From NCBI RefSeq assembly GCF_030530945.1, contig NZ_JAUMTZ010000003.1, forward strand, positions 19,692 to 83,691: a DNA stretch of 64,000 bases, written 5' to 3'. Both the position numbers and the translations under genes were made by a program. Below are positions 13,331 through 20,539 of the stretch, in pieces. The DNA is from Kocuria sp. Its GTDB lineage: Bacteria; Actinomycetota; Actinomycetes; Actinomycetales; Micrococcaceae. The notes beneath the pieces were generated by a model. The model saw only the letters and a list, made by a program, of their open reading frames with translations. It had not been told where the DNA came from and searched no databases. Numbering within the stretch: position 1 is the first letter of the stretch; every line of letters begins with the position of its first letter.

Positions 13331-13746
13331 TGCTCATCCCACGTCGTGTGAAGTTCCGCAAGCAGCACCACCCGCGCCGTCGGGGACAGGCCAAGGGCGG
13401 AACCCAGGTCACGTTCGGTGAGTGGGGCATCCAGGCGCTGAGCCCGGCCTACGTCACGAACCGTCAGATCGAGGCCGCGCGTATCGCCATGACCCGTCAC
13501 ATCAAGCGTGGCGGCAAGGTCTGGATCAACATCTACCCGGACCGTCCCCTGACCAAGAAGCCCGCCGAGACCCGCATGGGTTCCGGTAAGGGTTCCCCCG
13601 AGTGGTGGATCGCCAACGTCAAGCCCGGACGCATCATGTTCGAGATCTCCGGCGTGAGCGAGGAAGTGGCGCGTGAGGCGCTGCGTCTGGCAATCCACAA
13701 GCTCCCGATGAAGGCACGCATCGTGCGTCGCGAAGGCGGTGAATGA
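13330..13746 (+). CDS. rplP: 50S ribosomal protein L16
   Basis: L16 helps position A-site tRNA near the peptidyl transferase centre. The product has 138 residues: MLIPRRVKFRKQHHPRR at the start, GSGKGSPEWWIANVKPGRI in the middle. The ATG overlaps the rpsC stop by one base (TAATG), so the pair is coupled. Length matches the family. Confidence 0.98.
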   Translation: MLIPRRVKFRKQHHPRRRGQAKGGTQVTFGEWGIQALSPAYVTNRQIEAARIAMTRHIKRGGKVWINIYPDRPLTKKPAETRMGSGKGSPEWWIANVKPGRIMFEISGVSEEVAREALRLAIHKLPMKARIVRREGGE

Positions 13747-13749
13747 TCA

Positions 13750-14046
13750 ATGGCTATTGGATCCAAGGATCTGAACATGGACAACCTCGCGGCTCTTGAC
13801 ACCGGTGCCCTCACCGACCAGCTGCGCAAGTCCAAGGAAGAGCTGTTCAACCTGCGCTTCCAGGCCGCGACCGGTCAGCTCGAGAGCAACGGGCGTCTCA
13901 AGTCCGTCAAGCGGGACATCGCCCGGATCTACACCGTTCTGCGTGAGCGCGAGCTGGGGATCCGCGAGGACGTGGCGCCGGCTGCCGGGACGACCGAGAA
14001 GAAGGCCTCGAAGAAGGCTGCCAAGTCTGAGGATGATGCCAAGTGA
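13750..14046 (+). CDS. rpmC: 50S ribosomal protein L29, extended
   Basis: L29 is a two-helix protein at the tunnel exit. The conserved core, from about residue 13 to 75, contains KEELFNLRFQAATGQL and ARIYTVLRERELG. At 98 residues it is longer than the usual 65-70: there is an extra N-terminal stretch (MAIGSKDLNMDN) and a Lys/Ala/Glu-rich C-terminal tail of about 25 residues. The stop overlaps the rpsQ GTG by four bases. Confidence 0.95.
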   Translation: MAIGSKDLNMDNLAALDTGALTDQLRKSKEELFNLRFQAATGQLESNGRLKSVKRDIARIYTVLRERELGIREDVAPAAGTTEKKASKKAAKSEDDAK

Positions 14047-14330
14047 GCGAGCAGGTCAACAACGAAGCGGCCGCGGCCGAGCGCGGTGACCGCAAGTCCC
14101 GCCAGGGCTACGTGGTCTCCGACAAGATGGACAAGACCGTGGTGGTCCAGGTCGAGGATCGCGTGAAGCACGCGCTCTACGGCAAGGTGCTGCGCAAGTC
14201 CAAGCGGGTGAAGGCCCACGACGAGCAGAACTCCTGCGGCGTCGGGGACCTCGTGCGGATCGTCGAGACCCGCCCCCTGTCCGCCAACAAGACCTGGCGG
14301 ATCGTGGAGATCGTGGAGAAGGCCAAGTAG
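14043..14330 (+). CDS. rpsQ: 30S ribosomal protein S17
   Basis: S17 is a primary 16S-binding OB-fold protein. The product has 95 residues; the core includes GYVVSDKMDKTVVVQVEDRVKH and HDEQNSCGVGDLVRIVETRPLS. The first 18 residues form a non-conserved acidic extension. It is translationally coupled to rpmC through a GTGA overlap. It is the last gene of the S10 operon here: a terminator and an unrelated gene separate it from rplN. Confidence 0.97.
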   Translation: MSEQVNNEAAAAERGDRKSRQGYVVSDKMDKTVVVQVEDRVKHALYGKVLRKSKRVKAHDEQNSCGVGDLVRIVETRPLSANKTWRIVEIVEKAK

Positions 14331-14352
14331 GCCCCATCCAGTGATCCTGTGA

Positions 14353-14392
14353 CGAGGGCCCTGATCCGGTGCAGCCGGGTCGGGGCCCTTCG
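14353..14392 (+). terminator. terminator after rpsQ
   Basis: An imperfect GC-rich hairpin with arms beginning cgagggccctgatccgg and ending ccgggtcggggcccttcg lies 22 bases after the rpsQ stop. It separates the S10 operon from the esterase gene. Confidence 0.7.
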
Positions 14393-14456
14393 TCGTCCCC
14401 GAAGGCGGTTCCGTGTGCGGAGCCCCGCCAGTTTTCGAGAGCAGGGAGGACGTCCC

Positions 14457-15755
14457 GTGACCGCCACACCCGAGCAGCGCCGGCCCCCGAAGGTTCCGCG
14501 CCCCACGCCGGTGCCCCGCGTGACCGGCCCGACCGTGCGCGGCTGGGAGCGCGCCCTGGCCGCGGGCGGCGCGGAGGCCCGCGCGGTGCGGGACGAGATC
14601 GCCGCGGTCCTGGCCGGGGGCACTCCGCTGTGCGAGCACGAGGACGTCCCCGCCGGAGAGCCCTCTCGGCGCATTGTCACGTTCCTGTTCGAGGACCCGC
14701 ACGCCACCGACGTCCTGCTCTTCGCCAACCGCCTCACGGACGAGTCCTCGCTCTCCGAGTGCCTGATGCGGCGGCTGCCGGGCACGAACGTGTGGCACGT
14801 CGGGTTCCGGATGCGCGCCTCCTGGCGGGCGTCCTACTGCTTCCTGCCCGTGCGTCCCGGGCAGCCCGCGCCGTGGGAGGTGGGCGGGGACCACGTGCGG
14901 CTGCGCGCGGCGCTGGACCGCGGCGTCGTCGACCCCCGCAACCCGCACACCTGCCCCACCCAGCTCGGACGGGAGATGAGCGTGGTCGCCCTGGACCGGG
15001 CCCCGTGCTCGCCGTGGCCGGTGCGCCCGGACCCCGCGGCCGCGACGCCGCGGTGGGAGACGGCGGACGGCGGGCTGCGCGTGACGGTCCAGCCCGTGCG
15101 GGCGCCGGGTGCGGCGGGGGAGCGGGAGGCGGCCACGGTGCTCGTGCTCGACGGCCAGGTGTGGCTCGCCCAGGGTCTCGTGGCCGCGGTGCGCTCCGCC
15201 GTCGCGGACGGTGCCCTGCGGCCCGTCACGCTCGTGCTCGTGGACTCCGGTGGTCGGGACCGCCGCTGGGCCGAGCTGGACGGGACCTCGGGCTTCGAGG
15301 ACCGCCTCGCGGACCGGTTCCTGCCGTGGCTCGCCGCGCACCACGGGGTGTCCCGCGATCCGCGGCGCGTGGCCGTGGTGGGTCAGAGCCTCGGGGGTCT
15401 CACCGCGCTGCTGTGCGCGCTGCGGCGCCCGGACGCGGTGGGCCGGGCCGTCTCCCAGTCCGCCTCGCTGTGGCAGCGTGCCCCCTTCGACGCGGTGCGC
15501 GCCGCCCTCGCCGCGGACGACGCCGCCGGGCTGGCGGACACGCGCATCGTCGCCGAGGTGGGGGAGCATGAGTGGGTTCTCACCGGCCCGCACGACGAGT
15601 TCGCCCGGGTGCTGGCCGAGACCCCGGCCCGGCTGGGCCTGCGGCGCTACGACGGCGGTCACGACTGGGCCTGCTGGCGCGAGTCGCTCGTGCCGGCCCT
15701 CGTGGAGCTCTTCTCGGGCGAGGGACACGCAGCTGCCGCCGAGTGCCGCGCGTAG
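14457..15755 (+). CDS. Fes-type enterochelin (siderophore) esterase
   Basis: Predicted to hydrolyse a ferric-siderophore ester in the cytoplasm and free the iron. The 432-residue product has the two-part layout of Fes: an N-terminal enterochelin-esterase domain (about residues 50-200, with FRMRASWRASYCFLP) and an alpha/beta-hydrolase esterase domain. The nucleophile elbow GQSLGG places the serine near residue 311, and GGHDWACWR supplies a histidine near 402. The GTG follows a cagggagga site. No siderophore or transport genes adjoin it, and I see no iron-regulator operator upstream. Its position between rpsQ and rplN is unusual. The true substrate is unknown. Confidence 0.85.
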   Translation: MTATPEQRRPPKVPRPTPVPRVTGPTVRGWERALAAGGAEARAVRDEIAAVLAGGTPLCEHEDVPAGEPSRRIVTFLFEDPHATDVLLFANRLTDESSLSECLMRRLPGTNVWHVGFRMRASWRASYCFLPVRPGQPAPWEVGGDHVRLRAALDRGVVDPRNPHTCPTQLGREMSVVALDRAPCSPWPVRPDPAAATPRWETADGGLRVTVQPVRAPGAAGEREAATVLVLDGQVWLAQGLVAAVRSAVADGALRPVTLVLVDSGGRDRRWAELDGTSGFEDRLADRFLPWLAAHHGVSRDPRRVAVVGQSLGGLTALLCALRRPDAVGRAVSQSASLWQRAPFDAVRAALAADDAAGLADTRIVAEVGEHEWVLTGPHDEFARVLAETPARLGLRRYDGGHDWACWRESLVPALVELFSGEGHAAAAECRA

Positions 15756-15858
15756 TGGGCGGGGAGCGCCGGTGGCCCGCCGAGGGAGCGTCCACGGTGG
15801 CAACGGGGAGGCAAGGCAGTCCGACGGGCCAGGACTGGAGTTCCGGGTTCCCACGCGG

Positions 15859-15864
15859 TAGAGT
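15859..15864 (+). promoter_or_regulatory. candidate -10 box of the spc operon promoter
   Basis: TAGAGT has the same form as boxes before secY, adk and ino1 in this window. The -35 region is poor (tggagt at 17 bases). The insertion of the esterase gene with its own upstream terminator means the spc genes need a promoter about here. Confidence 0.4.
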
Positions 15865-16002
15865 AGGCCGGTACGCGTGTCGACGCACGTGTGCCCTTCT
15901 CTGGCTTCGACCCTGCTGAGTCAGAATCCTCGCGCCGATCCGTCCGTGCAAGCACGGACCAGGACCGGCCGCAAGCCCCCGCACACGCGTGCGGGCGTGG
16001 CA

Positions 16003-16025
16003 GCGCACCGTCCTCGACGGTGCGC
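16003..16025 (+). other. hairpin in the rplN leader
   Basis: gcgcaccgtc (16003-16012), a 3-base ctc loop and gacggtgcgc (16016-16025) form a perfect 10-bp stem, with further partial pairing outside. It lies between the candidate promoter and rplN. It could be an attenuator or a ribosomal-protein binding site. Confidence 0.45.
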
Positions 16026-16262
16026 ACGCTGCGAGAACTTGCCCGTTGATTCTGCGCTCAGACACGAATCCGGGCAGGGCAGCAGGGCGGATTGCTCCGC
16101 CCCTCACGTGCGGTCTCCGCGTACGAACTCCGCGCAGTGCCTCGGGCCCCTCCTACGGCTTCGGGGAGGACCACGGCGTGGAGCGTTCACACGACCACCG
16201 TTCCGCAAGGCTCGACATTCAGTGGGTTTGGATGAGAACCGGCGCGACGACAGGAGTATTCA

Positions 16263-16631
16263 GTGATTCAGCAGGAATCGCGGCTGCGGGTTGCCGACAA
16301 CACGGGTGCGAAGGAAATTCTCACCATCCGTGTGCTCGGCGGATCCGGACGCCGCTACGCAGGCATCGGTGACGTCATCGTCGCCACCGTCAAGGACGCC
16401 ATCCCCGGCGGCAACGTCAAGAAGGGCGACGTGGTCAAGGCGGTTGTGGTGCGTACCAAGAAGCAGAGGCGCCGTCCCGACGGTTCCTACATCCGTTTTG
16501 ACGAGAACGCCGCAGTGATCTTGAAGAACGACGGGGACCCCCGCGGCACGCGCATCTTCGGCCCCGTGGGCCGTGAGCTGCGCGACAAGAAGTTCATGAA
16601 GATCGTCTCGCTGGCTCCGGAGGTGCTCTGA
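16263..16631 (+). CDS. rplN: 50S ribosomal protein L14
   Basis: L14 forms inter-subunit bridge B8 and is the RsfS docking site. The product has 122 residues, standard length, beginning MIQQESRLRVADNTGAKE and containing VVVRTKKQRRRPDGSYIRFDENAAV. The start is GTG. First gene of the spc operon, with rplX one base after its stop. Confidence 0.98.
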   Translation: MIQQESRLRVADNTGAKEILTIRVLGGSGRRYAGIGDVIVATVKDAIPGGNVKKGDVVKAVVVRTKKQRRRPDGSYIRFDENAAVILKNDGDPRGTRIFGPVGRELRDKKFMKIVSLAPEVL

Positions 16632-16632
16632 C

Positions 16633-16971
16633 ATGGCGAAATTCAAGATCAAGACCGGTGACCTCGTGCAGGTCATCACCGGCAAGAACAAGGGCGAGCA
16701 GGGCAAGGTTCTGCGCGTGATCACCGAGACCTCCCGCGTGGTGGTCGAGGGCGTCAACGTGGTGACCAAGCACAAGCGCGCCAATGCCCAGGGCGAAGCC
16801 GGCGGCCTCGTCAAGTCCGAGGCTCCGATCCACATCTCGAACGTGATGCTCGTGGATCCCGAGACCGGCAAGCCGACCCGTGTGGGCTACCGCACCGAGA
16901 CCGTGGAGCGTGACGGCAAGCAGAAGACCGTCCGCGTCCGCGTGTCCAAGAGCACCGGCAAGGATCTGTGA
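16633..16971 (+). CDS. rplX: 50S ribosomal protein L24
   Basis: L24 initiates 50S assembly. The product has 112 residues; the KOW motif region DLVQVITGKNKGEQGKV is near the N-terminus, and the NVMLVDPETGKPTRVGY segment follows. The ATG lies two bases after the rplN stop, behind ccggaggtg. The stop overlaps the rplE ATG (TGATG). Confidence 0.97.
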   Translation: MAKFKIKTGDLVQVITGKNKGEQGKVLRVITETSRVVVEGVNVVTKHKRANAQGEAGGLVKSEAPIHISNVMLVDPETGKPTRVGYRTETVERDGKQKTVRVRVSKSTGKDL

Positions 16972-17540
16972 TGAGCGAAACGACCGAAACCAACTTCACC
17001 CCCCGGTTCAAGACCAAGTACCAGGAGACCGTTGCCCCGGCGCTGCAGGAGCAGTTCGGCTACGCGAACGTCATGGAGATGCCGCGCGTGGTCAAGGTCG
17101 TGGTCAACATGGGTCTGGGCGAGGCGGCCAAGGACTCCAAGCTGGTGGACAACGCCATCAAGGACCTCACCGCCATCACGGGTCAGAAGCCCGTGGTCAA
17201 CCGCGCCAAGAAGTCCATCGCGCAGTTCAAGCTGCGTGAGGGCATGCCCATCGGCGCGCACGTGACCATGCGCGGTGACCGCATGTGGGAGTTCCTGGAC
17301 CGTCTTGTCACGCTCGCGCTGCCGCGCATCCGTGACTTCCGTGGTCTGTCCGACCGCCACTTCGACGGCAACGGCAACTACACCTTCGGCCTGACGGAGC
17401 AGTCCATGTTCCACGAGATCGACCAGGACAAGATCGATCGCGTGCGCGGCATGGACATCACCGTGGTGACCTCCGCCAAGACCGACGACGAGGGTCGTGC
17501 GCTGCTGAAGGCGCTCGGCTTCCCGTTCAAGACCAACTGA
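16971..17540 (+). CDS. rplE: 50S ribosomal protein L5
   Basis: L5 binds 5S rRNA and contacts P-site tRNA. The product has 189 residues, including MPRVVKVVVNMGLGEAAKD and LRGMDITVVTSAKTDDEGRALL-type C-terminal sequence. I use the ATG at 16971, which shares a base with the rplX stop. A GTG at 16968 would add only one methionine. It is followed directly by rpsH: the zinc-type S14 gene often found between these two is absent. Confidence 0.97.
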   Translation: MSETTETNFTPRFKTKYQETVAPALQEQFGYANVMEMPRVVKVVVNMGLGEAAKDSKLVDNAIKDLTAITGQKPVVNRAKKSIAQFKLREGMPIGAHVTMRGDRMWEFLDRLVTLALPRIRDFRGLSDRHFDGNGNYTFGLTEQSMFHEIDQDKIDRVRGMDITVVTSAKTDDEGRALLKALGFPFKTN

Positions 17541-17613
17541 TTCATCGACGCCAGAAGGTCCCTGCGGGCTGCAACCGGCAGGGAAACCGTGGTGAGGAAG
17601 GGCTGAAGCCCAC

Positions 17614-18012
17614 ATGACAATGACAGATCCTGTCGCAGACATGCTGACGCGTCTGCGCAACGCGAACTCCGCCTATCACGACACCGTGAGCATGCCGTAC
17701 TCCAAGCTGAAGGCTCGGATCGCGGACATCCTCAAGGTCGAGGGCTACATCGCGGACTGGACCGAGGAGCCCGCACGGGTCGGCAAGACGCTCACCCTGA
17801 AGCTCAAGTTCGGCTCCAACCGTGAGCGCTCGATCGCCGGTGTTCGCCGCATCTCCAAGCCGGGACTGCGCGTCTACGCCAAGTCCACCAACCTCCCTCG
17901 GGTGTTCGGTGGCCTCGGTATCGCGATCCTGTCCACCTCCTCCGGGCTGCTGACTGACAAGCAGGCCGGCAAGAAGGGCGTGGGCGGGGAAGTCCTCGCG
18001 TACGTCTGGTAA
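17614..18012 (+). CDS. rpsH: 30S ribosomal protein S8
   Basis: S8 binds the central domain of 16S rRNA and in E. coli represses the spc operon. The product has 132 residues, starting MTMTDPVADMLTRLRNAN and ending with the conserved GLLTDKQAGKKGVGGEVLAYVW. The ATG at 17614 is used, with aggaag upstream; the second ATG at 17620 is also possible. Confidence 0.98.
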   Translation: MTMTDPVADMLTRLRNANSAYHDTVSMPYSKLKARIADILKVEGYIADWTEEPARVGKTLTLKLKFGSNRERSIAGVRRISKPGLRVYAKSTNLPRVFGGLGIAILSTSSGLLTDKQAGKKGVGGEVLAYVW

Positions 18013-18043
18013 TCGGTAGCACAGAAGAAGAAAGGAAGAAGAC

Positions 18044-18580
18044 ATGTCACGTATTGGACGTCTCCCGATCTCTGTGCCCGCCGGTGTGGAGGTTTCCGTG
18101 GACGGTTCCGCGGTGTCGGTCAAGGGCCCCAAGGGCACGCTGACCCACACGGTCGCGGCACCCATCACGGTGGTCGTGGAGGACGGCACCGTTCAGGTGT
18201 CCCGCCCCAACGACGAGCGCGAGTCCCGCTCGCTGCACGGTCTCACGCGTTCCCTGATCGCCAACATGGTCCAGGGTGTGTCCGAGGGATACACCAAGCA
18301 GCTGGAGATCGTGGGCACCGGTTACCGCGTGCAGGCCAAGGGCGCCGACCTCGAGTTCGCTCTGGGCTACAGCCACCCGGTTCCCTTCAGCGCGCCGGAG
18401 GGCATCACGCTCTCGGTCGAGGGGAACAACAAGGTCGCCGTGTCCGGCATCGACAAGCAGCAGGTTGGCCAGGTCGCCGCGAAGATCCGCTCCCTGCGTC
18501 TGCCCGATCCCTACAAGGGCAAGGGTGTTCGTTACGCCGGCGAGCAGATCCGCCGCAAGGCCGGAAAGGCTGGTAAGTAA
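18044..18580 (+). CDS. rplF: 50S ribosomal protein L6
   Basis: L6 lies near the sarcin-ricin loop. The product has 178 residues with the two duplicated domains typical of L6; the C-terminal signature LPDPYKGKGVRYAGEQIRRKAGK is intact. The ATG follows aaaggaag at proper spacing. Two bases separate it from rplR. Confidence 0.98.
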   Translation: MSRIGRLPISVPAGVEVSVDGSAVSVKGPKGTLTHTVAAPITVVVEDGTVQVSRPNDERESRSLHGLTRSLIANMVQGVSEGYTKQLEIVGTGYRVQAKGADLEFALGYSHPVPFSAPEGITLSVEGNNKVAVSGIDKQQVGQVAAKIRSLRLPDPYKGKGVRYAGEQIRRKAGKAGK

Positions 18581-18582
18581 TC

Positions 18583-18954
18583 ATGGCTCTCGTAATCAAG
18601 GGCAAGTCGAAGGCTGCTCAGCGGGCTCGGCGTCACCGCCGCGTTCGCAAGCACATCGCCGGAACCGCGCTGCGCCCCCGCCTGGTGGTCACGCGTTCCA
18701 CCCGCCACATGGTCGCCCAGGTGATCGACGACGACAAGGGCCACACCCTCGTCTCGGCCTCCACCATGGAGAACGACCTGCGTGCGTCGTCCGACGACAA
18801 GACCGCCAAGGCCAAGCGCATCGGTGAGCTGATCGCCGAGCGCGCCAAGGCCGCGGGGATCGAGACCGTCGTGTTCGACCGCGGCGGCAACAAGTACCAC
18901 GGCCGCGTGGCCGCGGTGGCCGAGGGTGCCCGTGAAGGAGGTCTGGCGCTGTGA
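18583..18954 (+). CDS. rplR: 50S ribosomal protein L18
   Basis: L18 bridges 5S and 23S rRNA. The product has 123 residues, with RRHRRVRKHIAGTALRPRL at the start and FDRGGNKYHGRVAAVAEGAREGGL at the end, both diagnostic. Its stop overlaps the rpsE GTG by four bases, so S5 translation is coupled to it. Confidence 0.98.
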   Translation: MALVIKGKSKAAQRARRHRRVRKHIAGTALRPRLVVTRSTRHMVAQVIDDDKGHTLVSASTMENDLRASSDDKTAKAKRIGELIAERAKAAGIETVVFDRGGNKYHGRVAAVAEGAREGGLAL

Positions 18955-19682
18955 GCGAGCAGAAGAACGAGAAGGAAACTCAGGTGAGCGAAGCCACCAA
19001 CGGTTCCAACGAGACGACCGGGGCTGCCTCGGAGCGTCAGGGGACTGACGAGAACCGCGGCGGACGCGGCGGTCGCAAGGAGCGCGCCGGACGCGGGAAG
19101 CTCCGCGGGGGGGGTGTCACCGTCACTCGAGGCCCCGGCGGTCGTGGCGGCCGCGACGACGACAAGGACAAGTTCCTCGAGCGCGTCGTGACCATCAACC
19201 GCGTGTCCAAGGTGGTCAAGGGCGGTCGTCGCTTCAGCTTCACCGCCCTCGTGGTCGTCGGTGACGGCAACGGCATGGTCGGCGTGGGCTACGGCAAGGC
19301 CAAGGAGGTCCCCGCCGCTATCTCCAAGGGTGTGGAGGAGGCGAAGAAGAACTTCTTCCGCGTGCCCCGCATCGAGGACCGCACTATCCCGCACCGCGTG
19401 CAGGGCGAGGCCGCTGCCGGTGTCGTCATGCTCCGCCCGGCAACCCCGGGTACCGGTGTGATCGCCGGTGGTCCGGTGCGCGCCGTGCTGGAGTGCGCCG
19501 GGATCCACGACGTGCTGTCCAAGTCCCTGGGCTCGTCCAACCAGATCAACATCGTGCACGCGACCATCCAGGCGCTGCGTGAGCTCGAGGAGCCCGCGTC
19601 CGTGGCCGCCCGTCGTGGGCTGCCCATGGACGAGGTCGTCCCGGCGCCGCTGCTGCGTGACATCCAGAAGGCAGGTGCCTGA
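18951..19682 (+). CDS. rpsE: 30S ribosomal protein S5, long N-terminal extension
   Basis: S5 contributes to decoding fidelity and mRNA unwinding at the entry pore. The product has 243 residues; the family core begins near residue 73 (KFLERVVTINRVSKVVKGG) and is complete, including GYGKAKEVPAAISKG. The preceding 72 residues are a Glu/Gly/Arg-rich low-complexity extension, typical of Actinobacteria but long. The GTG overlaps the rplR stop; the stop overlaps the rpmD ATG. Confidence 0.98.
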   Translation: MSEQKNEKETQVSEATNGSNETTGAASERQGTDENRGGRGGRKERAGRGKLRGGGVTVTRGPGGRGGRDDDKDKFLERVVTINRVSKVVKGGRRFSFTALVVVGDGNGMVGVGYGKAKEVPAAISKGVEEAKKNFFRVPRIEDRTIPHRVQGEAAAGVVMLRPATPGTGVIAGGPVRAVLECAGIHDVLSKSLGSSNQINIVHATIQALRELEEPASVAARRGLPMDEVVPAPLLRDIQKAGA

Positions 19683-19888
19683 TGAACGGAAAGCGCATCC
19701 AGGCCACCGGCGCGTCCCTGCGCGTGAAGCAGGTCCGCTCCGTGGTCGGTCAGAAGCAGAACATGCGCGACACCCTGCGCTCGCTCGGTCTCAAGCGTCC
19801 GGGCCAGGTCGTGGAGCGCAAGGCCGATGCGGCCACCGCGGGCATGATCAACACGGTGTCGCATCTCGTCGAGGTTGAGGAGGCTTGA
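19682..19888 (+). CDS. rpmD: 50S ribosomal protein L30
   Basis: The 68-residue product matches the short bacterial L30: GASLRVKQVRSVVGQKQNMRD at the start and TLRSLGLKRPGQVVERK in the middle. The ATG shares its A with the rpsE stop codon, and the stop lies 2 bases before the rplO ATG. Standard place in the spc operon. Confidence 0.97.
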   Translation: MNGKRIQATGASLRVKQVRSVVGQKQNMRDTLRSLGLKRPGQVVERKADAATAGMINTVSHLVEVEEA

Positions 19889-19890
19889 GC

Positions 19891-20358
19891 ATGGCTGAGA
19901 ACACCCAGAACAAGAGCCACGCTCTGAAGGTTCACCACCTGCGTCCGGCCCCCGGATCGCACCAGGCCAAGACCCGTCTTGGCCGTGGTGAGGCCTCCAA
20001 GGGCAAGACGTCCGGTCGCGGTACCAAGGGCACCAAGGCGCGCTACCAGGTCAAGGCCGGGTTCGCCGGCGGCCAGCTGCCGCTGTACATGCGGCTGCCC
20101 AAGCTGCGCGGGTTCAAGAACCCGTTCCGCGTGGAGTACCAGGTCGTGAACCTGGACCGCCTGGGCGAGCTGTTCCCCGAGGGTGGCACCGTCACCGTCG
20201 CGGACCTCGTCGCCAAGGGCGCCGTGCGCAAGAACCAGCCGGTCAAGGTGCTGGGCAGCGGAGAGATCTCCGTGGCCCTGAACATCACCGCGGACAAGTT
20301 CTCGGCCTCCGCGGCCGAGAAGATCTCCGCGGCGGGTGGTTCCACGCAGAACGCGTGA
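19891..20358 (+). CDS. rplO: 50S ribosomal protein L15
   Basis: L15 is a late 50S assembly protein. The product has 155 residues with HHLRPAPGSHQAKTRLGRGEASKGKTSGRG-type N-terminal glycine-rich arm and the RLPKLRGFKNPF segment. I use ATG 19891 behind gaggagg; a TTG at 19885 lies inside the spacing region. Last ribosomal gene of the spc operon, followed by a very strong terminator. Confidence 0.97.
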   Translation: MAENTQNKSHALKVHHLRPAPGSHQAKTRLGRGEASKGKTSGRGTKGTKARYQVKAGFAGGQLPLYMRLPKLRGFKNPFRVEYQVVNLDRLGELFPEGGTVTVADLVAKGAVRKNQPVKVLGSGEISVALNITADKFSASAAEKISAAGGSTQNA

Positions 20359-20391
20359 ACGCTGCAGTTGTAGGGTGAGACCCTGAACTGG

Positions 20392-20429
20392 AACGGGCCC
20401 CGTGCCGGATTGCCGGCACGGGGCCCGTT
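20392..20429 (+). terminator. strong terminator of the spc operon
   Basis: A perfect 17-bp stem (20392-20408 with 20413-20429) with a 4-base loop is followed by gcttttcc. It lies 33 bases after rplO and before secY, so secY-adk-map are probably transcribed mainly from their own promoter. Confidence 0.92.
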
Positions 20430-20484
20430 GCTTTTCCCAGGGTGTCCGCACCGCTGCCCGAAGGGGCTCCCGGACATCCTTCGC

Positions 20485-20490
20485 TAGACT
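20485..20490 (+). promoter_or_regulatory. candidate -10 box for secY
   Basis: TAGACT lies 55 bases before the secY start, just after the spc terminator. No good -35 is seen. A small inverted repeat (ggtcgg/ccgacc, 20498-20510) lies in the resulting leader. Confidence 0.4.
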
Positions 20491-20539
20491 TGCCCGGGGT
20501 CGGAACCGACCGGGCCACCACGTTCTTGGAGGAGGACCT

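Larger units (their letters stand above)
15756..16262 (+). other. 507-base gap: promoter and leader of the spc operon
   Basis: Between the esterase stop and rplN there is a candidate -10 box TAGAGT at 15859-15864 with only a weak -35, then a leader of about 390 bases. The leader contains a strong hairpin at 16003-16025. An open frame at 15877-16266 has no family-like sequence and is not called. Confidence 0.45.

Noticed and set aside
14393..14456. Iron-dependent repressor (IdeR/DtxR) operator before the esterase gene
   Set aside because: No palindrome resembling the TTAGGTTAGSCTAACCTAA consensus was found in the interval.
15877..16266. A 129-codon open frame in the rplN leader
   Set aside because: No ribosome binding site, no recognisable domain, biased composition; overlaps the leader hairpin and the rplN start.
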